Source: JAGOUU01 sp964609155 (GTDB lineage: Bacteria; Pseudomonadota; Gammaproteobacteria; JAGOUU01). From it: DNA of 64,000 nt. Below, in pieces: positions 8,090-15,885 of this stretch. Position numbers and translations under genes: made by a program. The notes beneath the pieces were generated by a model. That model did no database searches, was not told the DNA's origin, and saw only the letters and a program-made list of their open reading frames with translations. The stretch lies in assembly GCA_964609155.1 (NCBI GenBank), contig CAZSRF010000006.1:1-64000 (forward strand), written 5' to 3'. Each line of letters starts with the position of its first letter. The stretch's first letter is position 1.

Positions 8090-9088
8090 CTATATAATAT
8101 CAGCATCGTATAGTTCAGTCTGAGTTTTATATTTAGTTTTGAGCTTGTATTCTTCGTAATTATATATTTTATCTTCTCCTATGGGGCGGGTTCGAAATTT
8201 TCTTGCAGCCCAAAAATACATGCTGATATCGCGGTTGATAATCTCTTCGAGGACTTTATTTAATTCTCGAGCATCGTGTTCTAAATCATAGCCGGTAATA
8301 TTTAAAGGCTCGCTGATTTCTATAGTAAATTTACTCAGATCGTCTTGATCGCGTACATAACTCAAGGCTAAAACTTGAGCATTGGTTAATCGTTTATATT
8401 TAGACAATAAAGTACTTGTTGCTGCCATTACTCCAAAAAAAGGGACAAATACACTACGACGACGACCAAAGTCTTGATCGGGCAATAAGCCTATAGTAAC
8501 TTTTTGTTGTAAAGACTTAACAATTTGGCGAATATCTTCTTTTAATATAGGGTTCTTGTATATTTTTAAACGTGCATATTGCATCATATAATTTGCAACA
8601 GGGTTGTTTAAATGTCGAAATACGGGGCGGTAGTTGTATTTTCTAACAAAAAGCTTACTTAATAATTCCTGACTTGATGCATGAGGAGTAATTAATATTA
8701 AAGGTCTACTATCAGCAAGGGCTTGCTGAAGAATATGTTCATTGTTGATAGTTAGTTTATCTTGAATCTTCTTTATGTTCTTTTCTGGCCCAAACCAGGC
8801 TAGTGCTGTTTCACATGCACCGATAGCTAAGAATTCAATGTTTTTTTTAACTAGCTCATCGATTTGAGCCGGTGATTTTTCTGGAAAACATAGAGATAAG
8901 TTAGTCTTTATAATATATCTACGCTTCGGAAAAGCATGGCAGGCTAATTTGCCAAGAGCTTTACCAAGAGAAATAAGGTTTTTGTGCGACAACTTACTTG
9001 CAAGCCATATGGTTAAAAATAATGGCCAAGTTGCAAGATATTTAGGTATAAATAGCCTCTTAAAAGAGTGTTTGTGGATTTTTGCCAT
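8090..9088 (-). CDS. Lipid A late acyltransferase, LpxL/LpxM (HtrB/MsbB) family
   Basis: The 332-residue protein has an N-terminal membrane anchor (residues ~16-32) and the lysophospholipid-acyltransferase fold with catalytic HASSQE (H136-x4-E141). FPEKSPAQIDELVKKN at about 68-83 and GLLPDQDFGRRRSVFVPFFG near 200 match the family. Such enzymes add a secondary acyl chain to Kdo2-lipid IVA at the inner membrane. Which position is acylated cannot be read from sequence. It is near the lpxR-like gene on the same strand and divergent from the Kdo/heptose genes. Confidence 0.85.
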   Translation of the reverse strand: MAKIHKHSFKRLFIPKYLATWPLFLTIWLASKLSHKNLISLGKALGKLACHAFPKRRYIIKTNLSLCFPEKSPAQIDELVKKNIEFLAIGACETALAWFGPEKNIKKIQDKLTINNEHILQQALADSRPLILITPHASSQELLSKLFVRKYNYRPVFRHLNNPVANYMMQYARLKIYKNPILKEDIRQIVKSLQQKVTIGLLPDQDFGRRRSVFVPFFGVMAATSTLLSKYKRLTNAQVLALSYVRDQDDLSKFTIEISEPLNITGYDLEHDARELNKVLEEIINRDISMYFWAARKFRTRPIGEDKIYNYEEYKLKTKYKTQTELYDADII

Positions 9089-9222
9089 ATAAAAACAAAT
9101 TTAGTTATAATTTTGTTCAATTATTAGTAACATTACCATATAATTAATGCATAAATTAATTTAGTATCATCAGTAATGGATTTGTATATCTTAAAGTATA
9201 TAATACGCAGTTATTGATTTTA

Positions 9223-10467
9223 ATGCAAATGACCGACAATCTCAATTCTAACTTAAATAATATCATTCATAATAGTACCAGCACTGCTTTTAATATTCTA
9301 GTTATTGGCGATGTTATGATCGACCGTTATTGGTTTGGTGTGCCTAAAGCGTTAGCCGATGAGGCATCTGTTGCTGTATTAGCTATTAATAGCGCTGAGG
9401 ATCGTGCAGGTGGTGCGGCTAATGTAGCTTTAAATATAAAAAAATTAGGCGGAGGGGTAGCTGTTTTGGCGCCTCTTGGACAAGATTCAGATGGTGTAAT
9501 TTTAACTGATATGATGAGAAGAGAAGGCATCACTCAGTATTGGCAGTATGGAAATAGTGCTACGATCGTGAAACACCGGATGCTGAGTAAGAAACAGCAA
9601 TTATTAAGGGTGGATTTTGAACAAAAATATTGCCCTCTTGAATTAACGCAAGATGTGAAAGATATTATTGCTTTGCATAAAGTTATTATATGTTCTGATT
9701 ATGATAAAGGTAGTTTAGAGAATTGTCGGAAAATTATTGCTTATGCAAAAAGCCTAGGTCTAATAGTCTTAGTAGATCCTAAAGGTACGAATTTTTCTCG
9801 ATACCAAAATGCTACGATGCTTACACCAAACTATAAAGAATTTGTTGGAGAGGTTGGTCAAGTAGATGTGCAGAATACAGCTGGTTTTCATAAAAAAGCT
9901 TTTAATTTGTTACAAAAGTTAGATTTAGAATATCTGCTAGTAACTTGTGGTGCTGATGGTATGGTGTTATTTGGACCAGAACACTTTGTTTATTCTGCTC
10001 GATCTTATGCTAACCAGGTTTATGATGTTACAGGTGCTGGTGATACCGTTTTAGCTTCTTTGGCTGTGTCCTTGAGCAAGAATGAAGATAAGACCTATGC
10101 TATTGAGAGGGCATCACATGCAGCGGCAGTAGTAGTTAGCCGAGTTGGAACAGGCTTTGCAACTAAAGAAGAGGTTGATAATCAAATAGCACGACACTAC
10201 TCAGAAAATGAGGAAAATTATCATATAAAAAAATTTTCTGGTTCAAATAATAGAGTAATTTATACTTGGCCTGAAGATCGTTCTTTACTAACTACCAATG
10301 AAGTTGAAGAGATGCTATTGTTAAAGCAAAATAATCCCAATGCAAAATTAACAGTACGATTAAGTCAAAAAAATTCTCCACAGTATCAGGCATTGCATAC
10401 TAAAGAGCAATTATTGTATATGATTAGTAAAATTTCTCTGGTAGATGAAGTCGAATTTTGTGTTTAA
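9223..10467 (+). CDS. hldE: HldE-like protein with active heptose-7-P kinase domain and decayed nucleotidyltransferase domain
   Basis: Residues 20-320 are a ribokinase-fold heptose 7-phosphate kinase: IGDVMIDRYW, RAGGAANVALNIKKLGG, KQQLLRVDFE, SDYDKGSL and the catalytic VTGAGDT at about 269-275. After residue 330 a short tail of about 80 residues keeps only scattered similarity to the HldE nucleotidyltransferase (LTVRLSQKN, then a VDEVEF end) and has lost the NGCFDxLHxGH motif. The protein should phosphorylate D-glycero-beta-D-manno-heptose 7-phosphate for LPS core but not make ADP-heptose. Start: ATG 9223 or 9229; an upstream TTG is less likely. Waaa-like transferase, ALDH and coaD follow. 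Confidence 0.85.
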   Translation: MQMTDNLNSNLNNIIHNSTSTAFNILVIGDVMIDRYWFGVPKALADEASVAVLAINSAEDRAGGAANVALNIKKLGGGVAVLAPLGQDSDGVILTDMMRREGITQYWQYGNSATIVKHRMLSKKQQLLRVDFEQKYCPLELTQDVKDIIALHKVIICSDYDKGSLENCRKIIAYAKSLGLIVLVDPKGTNFSRYQNATMLTPNYKEFVGEVGQVDVQNTAGFHKKAFNLLQKLDLEYLLVTCGADGMVLFGPEHFVYSARSYANQVYDVTGAGDTVLASLAVSLSKNEDKTYAIERASHAAAVVVSRVGTGFATKEEVDNQIARHYSENEENYHIKKFSGSNNRVIYTWPEDRSLLTTNEVEEMLLLKQNNPNAKLTVRLSQKNSPQYQALHTKEQLLYMISKISLVDEVEFCV

Positions 10468-10468
10468 T

Positions 10469-11821
10469 ATGATTAATTATTACTTAATTAATTTTTTATA
10501 TACTTTATTGTTTTTACCACTAGCAACAGCTAGGCTTTGCATTAAAGCTATAAAAAATCCCGTATATAAAAAAAGATTCTCCGAGCGTTATGCTGTGTGT
10601 TACCCGGGTGAAGGTAATGTAAAGATAGATCTTTGGTTTCACACCGTTTCTGTGGGGGAGTTTATTGCGGCAAAATCTTTACTGCTAAAATTGCTTGATA
10701 AAACAGATAATAAAATATTAATTACCTGTACGACACCGACAGGTTCTTACCTGATAGAAAAGTTTTTGCTGGAGTACTACTCAAAAAATCCTGAAAATAA
10801 AGAAAGGCTAGTGCATTACTATTACCCATATGACAGCAATGTTATCTGCTCGCGTTTTCTTAAGAGATTTCAACCTAAGTTGGCTGTGTTTTTTGAAACC
10901 GAGATTTGGCCTAAAATGTTTAAGCAATTAAAAAAACATAAGATAAAACTCTTTATCATCAACGCTAGGTTATCGGAAAAGTCTTATAAGAGTTACTCTA
11001 AGTTTTTAATGTATTTTCAAAATATTTTTCCATGTATAGATTATATTGCAACTCAGGGACAGAACGATTATGAAAGATTTATTAAATTAGGAGTTTCTGC
11101 GAATAAGCTATCTGTTTTTGGTAATATAAAATATAACCTAACTCTGCCATTAGACTTGCAAAATAAATCAGCAGAGTATAAAAAAAAATTACTAGGCAGC
11201 ACGGATCACAATGCTAAAAAAATAATCCTGATTGCAGCAAGCACTCATATTGGAGAAGATGAGATATTGTTGAATATCTACTCAAAATTAAAAAAGAAAT
11301 ACGATAATTTAATTTTGATTATAGTACCAAGACACCCTGAGCGGTTCCAGCATGTGTATGAATTATGTGCCAAAATTAACAATGATAGTAATGCATATAC
11401 AATTTGTCGCTTTACCGAATTGGAATTGCTGAATAGATTAAATGATAATATAGATATATTTCTATTAGACACTATTGGGCAATTATTGTATTTTTATAAC
11501 ATCTCAGATGTTGCTTTTATAGGTGGTAGCTTGAGTCCAGTAGGTGGTCACAATCCTCTTGAGCCAGCTGTGCTAAAAGTTGCTAGTGTTATAGGTCCGA
11601 ATTATCATAATTTTAGTGATATTGTAGACAATTTACAAGAATCTCAAGGATTGTTGATTGCTAATTCGGCAGCTGATTTGCACGATAAAATGGATTTATT
11701 ATTATCTGATGAGTCTTATAGAGCCAAAATTGGCATGAATGCTTTTAATGCGATGAAACAACATCAACAAGTATTAAATAAATATTATGATCTAATAGTA
11801 TCTAATTTAAGCAAACACTAA
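10469..11821 (+). CDS. waaA: 3-deoxy-D-manno-octulosonic acid (Kdo) transferase
   Basis: About 450 residues. An N-terminal membrane anchor is followed by the WaaA glycosyltransferase N domain with HTVSVGEF (catalytic Glu at about residue 64) and a C domain with AASTHIGEDEILL, RHPERF and FIGGSLSPVGGHNPLEPA. It transfers Kdo from CMP-Kdo to lipid IVA at the inner membrane. The ATG at 10445 would overlap the kinase gene by 23 bases; the ATG at 10469, just after its stop, is preferred. It is in an apparent operon with the HldE-like kinase, an aldehyde dehydrogenase and coaD, preserving the waaA-coaD neighbourhood. Confidence 0.93.
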   Translation: MINYYLINFLYTLLFLPLATARLCIKAIKNPVYKKRFSERYAVCYPGEGNVKIDLWFHTVSVGEFIAAKSLLLKLLDKTDNKILITCTTPTGSYLIEKFLLEYYSKNPENKERLVHYYYPYDSNVICSRFLKRFQPKLAVFFETEIWPKMFKQLKKHKIKLFIINARLSEKSYKSYSKFLMYFQNIFPCIDYIATQGQNDYERFIKLGVSANKLSVFGNIKYNLTLPLDLQNKSAEYKKKLLGSTDHNAKKIILIAASTHIGEDEILLNIYSKLKKKYDNLILIIVPRHPERFQHVYELCAKINNDSNAYTICRFTELELLNRLNDNIDIFLLDTIGQLLYFYNISDVAFIGGSLSPVGGHNPLEPAVLKVASVIGPNYHNFSDIVDNLQESQGLLIANSAADLHDKMDLLLSDESYRAKIGMNAFNAMKQHQQVLNKYYDLIVSNLSKH

Positions 11822-11832
11822 CAGGGAGCCAA

Positions 11833-13260
11833 GTGGAACAATTAAATCTAAAAGAATTATTCAATCATCAAAAAGAGTGCTATATTCAGCAACCTTATTC
11901 TGATTATACGCAGAGAATTAAAATACTAAAATTATTACGTAAAGTAGTTATAAATAATAAAGATAAAATAATTACTGCAATTAATAAAGACTTTGGTTGT
12001 CGACCAGGGCATGAAACAGAAGTATTAGAAATATTTCCTAGTTTGGAATCAATTGACTTTGCGATAAAAAATTTATTAAATTGGATGAAACTTCGAAAAC
12101 ATGAAACATCAAAATGGTTTTGGCCAAGCAAATCGTATGTGTTTCCTGTTCCTAAAGGTGTCATTGGGATTATATCGCCATGGAATTACCCGCTATTTTT
12201 AACGATTGCACCGTTGGTTGCTGCCTTTTCTGCAGGTAATCGTGTGATGATTAAATTGTCTGAGTACGCCCCTAATATTTCAGATGTATTGTATGAATTA
12301 TTATCAACAAATTTTGTTGATTCAAAACTGGTCATAATTCGTGGAGATGCTCATGTTGCTGCAGAGTTTAGTTGTTTGCCATTTGATCATCTTTTTTTTA
12401 CTGGTGCATCATCAATAGGTAAAAAAGTTATGGCTGCAGCGAGCTCTAATCTTACGCCGGTTACATTAGAGTTAGGTGGTAAATCACCTGCTATACTTGT
12501 TCATGATGAAATAAAGCAGCATTATCTTGACAAGATTTGGACAGGTAAAATAATGAATGCAGGGCAAACGTGCATTGCCCCTGATTACATATGGTTGCCA
12601 CGAGACAAGAAATTAGATTTAAAATATCAGGCTAAAATTATAGAATACAGTAAAATAGCTGTTAGTAAAATTATTGATAATTTTTTATCAAAAGATTATT
12701 GTAGTATTATTAATAAATCTAGTTATGATCGCATTTTAAGTTTAATCGATAAAGCAGTTAAGCAGGGTGCAATCTGGTATCCTTTGGCTTCAAGTAATAT
12801 ATGGCATAGTGCTGATAATGGTATTTATAAAATATCACCTGGCTTATTGTTAAATGCAAATCATACTATGCAAATAATGCAAGAGGAAATCTTTGGTCCT
12901 GTCATGCCTGTGATGTGTTATGATAACATAAGGGAGCTGGTGACAATAATGCAGGTAGTTCCTAGGCCATTAGCTATGTATTTATTTACTGAAAGCGAAG
13001 AAATCCGTGATGATTTTTTAAAAAATACAATCAGTGGAGCGTTGAGCTATAATGCTACGGTTATACACGCTGCACAAGAGTCTTTGCCTTTCGGTGGTAT
13101 TGGCCAGAGTGGTATGGGTAGTTACCGCGGTAGATATGGGTTTGATACTTTTTCTGCCTTACGTCCAGTATTTAAACAATCAAGATTAGATATCTTTAGT
13201 AAGTTTTATCCGCCTAAAGTCGGATGGCAGAAAAAGTTATTAAAATTTATAATTAAATAA
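11833..13260 (+). CDS. Aldehyde dehydrogenase (coniferyl-aldehyde dehydrogenase-like)
   Basis: The 475-residue NAD(P)-dependent aldehyde dehydrogenase has the WNYP motif (N118), TLELGGKSP with catalytic Glu (E213) and NAGQTCIAPD with the nucleophile C247. Length and the short N-terminal arm resemble the coniferyl-aldehyde/fatty-aldehyde dehydrogenase group. It oxidises an unknown aldehyde to the acid; membrane lipid aldehydes are possible, because the C-terminus ends in a hydrophobic basic helix. The GTG start has AGGGAG eight bases upstream. It is twelve bases after waaA. Confidence 0.88.
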   Translation: MEQLNLKELFNHQKECYIQQPYSDYTQRIKILKLLRKVVINNKDKIITAINKDFGCRPGHETEVLEIFPSLESIDFAIKNLLNWMKLRKHETSKWFWPSKSYVFPVPKGVIGIISPWNYPLFLTIAPLVAAFSAGNRVMIKLSEYAPNISDVLYELLSTNFVDSKLVIIRGDAHVAAEFSCLPFDHLFFTGASSIGKKVMAAASSNLTPVTLELGGKSPAILVHDEIKQHYLDKIWTGKIMNAGQTCIAPDYIWLPRDKKLDLKYQAKIIEYSKIAVSKIIDNFLSKDYCSIINKSSYDRILSLIDKAVKQGAIWYPLASSNIWHSADNGIYKISPGLLLNANHTMQIMQEEIFGPVMPVMCYDNIRELVTIMQVVPRPLAMYLFTESEEIRDDFLKNTISGALSYNATVIHAAQESLPFGGIGQSGMGSYRGRYGFDTFSALRPVFKQSRLDIFSKFYPPKVGWQKKLLKFIIK

Positions 13261-13288
13261 TCAATGTATACAAATAGAGTATATTCCA

Positions 13289-13777
13289 ATGCGTAAAAAT
13301 AGTTTAACTGTTATTTTCCCTGGTACATTTGATCCTGTTACTCTTGGCCACCAAGATTTAGTTTGTCGCGCTACAAATCTTTTTGAAAAAGTTATTGTTG
13401 CAGTTGCTGACAACATTAATAAACAAACGTTGCTACCACAGGATGAGCGTGTAAGATTATGTAAAGAAGTATTCAAGTCTAATACAAATGTTTTAGTTCA
13501 AGGTTTTAAAGGGTTATTAGTTGATTTTGTTGAAAAAAACAATTGCAACACAGTAGTTCGCGGGTTGAGGGTTATTAGTGATTTTGAATATGAGTTTCAA
13601 TTAGCTAATATGAACCGAAGGCTCAAGGATGATTTTGAAACAGTATTTTTGACACCAGCAGAACAGTATTCTTTTATTTCATCTACAATGGTTCGTGAAA
13701 TTTCTGCGTTAGGAGGTGATGTTAGTACTTTTGTAGCGCCTGAGGTTGTTAAGGCATTAAAATTTATGAAGAAGTAA
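13289..13777 (+). CDS. coaD: Phosphopantetheine adenylyltransferase
   Basis: The 162-residue enzyme of CoA synthesis shows IFPGTFDPVTLGHQDLV with the T/HxGH nucleotidyltransferase motif (residues 9-24), RGLRVISDFEYEFQLANMNR near 92-110 and ISSTMVREISALGGDVS near 129-145. It makes dephospho-CoA from 4'-phosphopantetheine and ATP. The length is normal. The gene ends 14 bases inside the convergent hypothetical gene. In many Gammaproteobacteria coaD follows mutM; here three accessory genes lie between the two. Confidence 0.95.
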   Translation: MRKNSLTVIFPGTFDPVTLGHQDLVCRATNLFEKVIVAVADNINKQTLLPQDERVRLCKEVFKSNTNVLVQGFKGLLVDFVEKNNCNTVVRGLRVISDFEYEFQLANMNRRLKDDFETVFLTPAEQYSFISSTMVREISALGGDVSTFVAPEVVKALKFMKK

Positions 13778-14645
13778 TGCAAAGACGTCTACTTTTTTTT
13801 GGCCTGTGTCTATGCTCATCAGGCCCATCATGTTCAACTTTGAGTTTAGGTGGACCAACGGTGACTAATCTCTCTACGGTTGATGGTTTAGCTGGTGTGA
13901 AATACCTCTTTAGTTCAATAGCAATATGCAAGCCTAGAGCTATAAAATCTGCTTTAAGAATAGAAATACTAGAATGTGTTACCAAGCAGTTGGAGTGAAT
14001 TTTGTTTATAGTAATTTCATCTGCGAGCAATTCAGTGTGCAGTATTAGGAGAATGATAGGAGCTCTAATAGATGAAAATGCAAATCGGAAATCTCCTTCT
14101 GTCGTTTTGTGATCCAAATGCATTATTTTGAGGTTTGTTACGGTGACTGAAGGAGAGTCTGGAGCTACTTCAGCAACAACATTGATGTGGCCAGCAGCAA
14201 TCATTTCAGGCGACATTTCACTGTGCTCTAATGTCCTAGTGTTTGCTATACCGGCACGTGTAAAATAGATATCGTTATCAGGAGTAACAACATACCTTAG
14301 GGTAAGGGGGAAAAGATTTTCACTTAACGTTGTTTTTGTTGCGTGGTCGTAGTCTCCAGTGTTAATAGCTGATGCTACTAATATGTGAAGCAATTTAATG
14401 GGGTATATAGGAATAGTTACTGCTTTTGTGCGAGTTGATGGCTGTTTTGCTTCTGCGGTGTAGCGTGTAAAAAAGGGTGCGTGATCGCTTAATAACTCAT
14501 CTAAAGCCATACTTGCTGACGAAGAAAACGGGAGGGCTGAGGCAATCGAGGGCTCTGCTGGGGGTGGCAAGCTAAGCAGCTTGTTTGTTTTGCGTGATTG
14601 TAACATAAAAATTTTTGAGTTAACTAATCTATTATTTTGCATCAT
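13764..14645 (-). CDS. Hypothetical effector-like protein, paralogue of 14867-15877
   Basis: About 293 residues. GAGGAAG lies just before tandem ATGs at 14645 and 14642; the open frame extends to a TTG at 14669 without support. No signal peptide or membrane segment. It shares the order of conserved segments with the divergent neighbour: LRYVV, a GH.NVV strand, FSSIRAPIILLIL with ELLADEITI, and ISILKADFIALG. It ends with a basic cluster (RPKKSRRL) that could be a nuclear-localisation-like signal. I do not recognise the family. The 3' end overlaps coaD by 14 bases. Confidence 0.65.
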   Translation of the reverse strand: MMQNNRLVNSKIFMLQSRKTNKLLSLPPPAEPSIASALPFSSSASMALDELLSDHAPFFTRYTAEAKQPSTRTKAVTIPIYPIKLLHILVASAINTGDYDHATKTTLSENLFPLTLRYVVTPDNDIYFTRAGIANTRTLEHSEMSPEMIAAGHINVVAEVAPDSPSVTVTNLKIMHLDHKTTEGDFRFAFSSIRAPIILLILHTELLADEITINKIHSNCLVTHSSISILKADFIALGLHIAIELKRYFTPAKPSTVERLVTVGPPKLKVEHDGPDEHRHRPKKSRRLCITSS

Positions 14646-14699
14646 ACTTCCTCTATTAAAACGTGTCAATCAGCTTATGGACTATTTTGTCGGATAGTT

Positions 14700-14716
14700 T
14701 TAGCAATAGTTAGGAC
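14700..14716. repeat. GTTAGGACTTACGCAAC motif, possible insertion-sequence end remnant
   Basis: This motif, near 14708-14724 within the divergent intergenic region, resembles terminal sequences I associate with some bacterial insertion sequences (TAGGACTTACGCA). No transposase or matching opposite end is visible, so it would be a solo relic. Coordinates are approximate and the identification is weak. Confidence 0.2.
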
Positions 14717-14809
14717 TTACGCAACAACCTATTAAGGCTTTTTTAAGTTTAGTTGGTCATAATAATCTCAAGAAACAAGAGGTAAGGTGTGTTCGCAAAA
14801 TGGTATTTA

Positions 14810-14838
14810 TTGACCAACTTTTAATGTGGCGGTATCCT
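14810..14838 (+). promoter_or_regulatory. Putative promoter for the gene at 14867
   Basis: TTGACC (14810-14815), a 17-bp spacer and TATCCT (14833-14838) match 5/6 and 4/6 consensus bases. The gene's ribosome site GAGGTAA follows near 14857. Confidence 0.4.
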
Positions 14839-14866
14839 TCTACTATTACAATTTCTGAGGTAACTT

Positions 14867-15877
14867 ATGCCAAAACAAACTGAATCCGCTATGCGTCCTG
14901 TAACTCCTATTGCTGCTCCTGTAGGTTCTCCTGAAAGCTCTCCTGTGCGTTGCATTACTCCACCTCCCCGTTATTCTCTTGTTATGCCTATTAGAAGTTC
15001 TGTAATCCCTGAAGGCTTAACGTCTTCTCAAGTTAAGGACCACTTTAAGGAAATGCTGAAGAGTACCGAACAATTTAATTTACTACCAAATCAAAAGCCT
15101 GCAACGCCATTGGTTCCAGCTCATAGTATCTATCACTTAAAAGCTTTGAGAACTCTGTTGTTAGATGACTCTCGTATGGGGCATACCCATGAATATCTTG
15201 ATGATTGTATAATTCGTCCTTGTGCTTCGGGAGAATCTATCGTTAGATATGTAGTTAGTGCAGATTGGATGTGTAAATTAGGGTTTGTAGGTTCCAGTAA
15301 AACAGGTACTTGTACACATCCTTGGTTAAACGATATGCAGCTATGCCATGCTGCTGGAGACTTTATTGTTCGTTTGGATGCAGGTAGAGCGAAAATTAAA
15401 GCTATTAATAATGAATCAGGTCACTATTTATCAGATTTTGCTAGTCTAAGAGCTGTTCTCCTTGTATTGAGTCATAACGAAGAATGCTTAGATGAACAGA
15501 TAAGGATAAGTTATTTTTGTGATGGGGCAACTGTATCAGTGGACTTTTCTAAAGCTGAAATTTTAGAGTTAGGTCGAGCAATTCAAAGAAACTTTCCCTC
15601 TATTAGCATACCAGAGCAGTTGGAGACAATAGTCTCTAAAGGAAGACATGGAGGAAGACGCCCACAACACAGTGAGACAAGTGGACTAGGGATTGCACGG
15701 GGGTTATTTGCAGGGGCAGGGGGAGATGACCCTGCAGTAGCACAACTCTGGTCGTACGCAGCAGCAGCAGATACAACCGTCACAAGGTCACTTCTTTCAA
15801 TGTCGTTCCCTCCGCTTGCTGCTTCTGGCAGTGCTGAGGGCGATACCACCCACCGAGCAAAGCGAGTTTGCAGATAG
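14867..15877 (+). CDS. Hypothetical effector-like protein, paralogue of 13764-14645
   Basis: The 336-residue protein starts at an ATG with GAGGTAA upstream. Residues 1-45 are Pro/Ser-rich and probably disordered. The core (~75-245) parallels the divergent neighbour: RYVVSAD, a GDFIVRL strand, SDFASLRAVLLVLSHNEECLDEQIRI and SKAEILELG. The last 90 residues are Gly/Ala/Ser-rich and end in a basic RAKRVCR. No signal peptide or membrane segment. The pair probably arose by an old inverted duplication or by two acquisitions of one family. Function unknown. Confidence 0.7.
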   Translation: MPKQTESAMRPVTPIAAPVGSPESSPVRCITPPPRYSLVMPIRSSVIPEGLTSSQVKDHFKEMLKSTEQFNLLPNQKPATPLVPAHSIYHLKALRTLLLDDSRMGHTHEYLDDCIIRPCASGESIVRYVVSADWMCKLGFVGSSKTGTCTHPWLNDMQLCHAAGDFIVRLDAGRAKIKAINNESGHYLSDFASLRAVLLVLSHNEECLDEQIRISYFCDGATVSVDFSKAEILELGRAIQRNFPSISIPEQLETIVSKGRHGGRRPQHSETSGLGIARGLFAGAGGDDPAVAQLWSYAAAADTTVTRSLLSMSFPPLAASGSAEGDTTHRAKRVCR

Positions 15878-15885
15878 TCTAAAGA

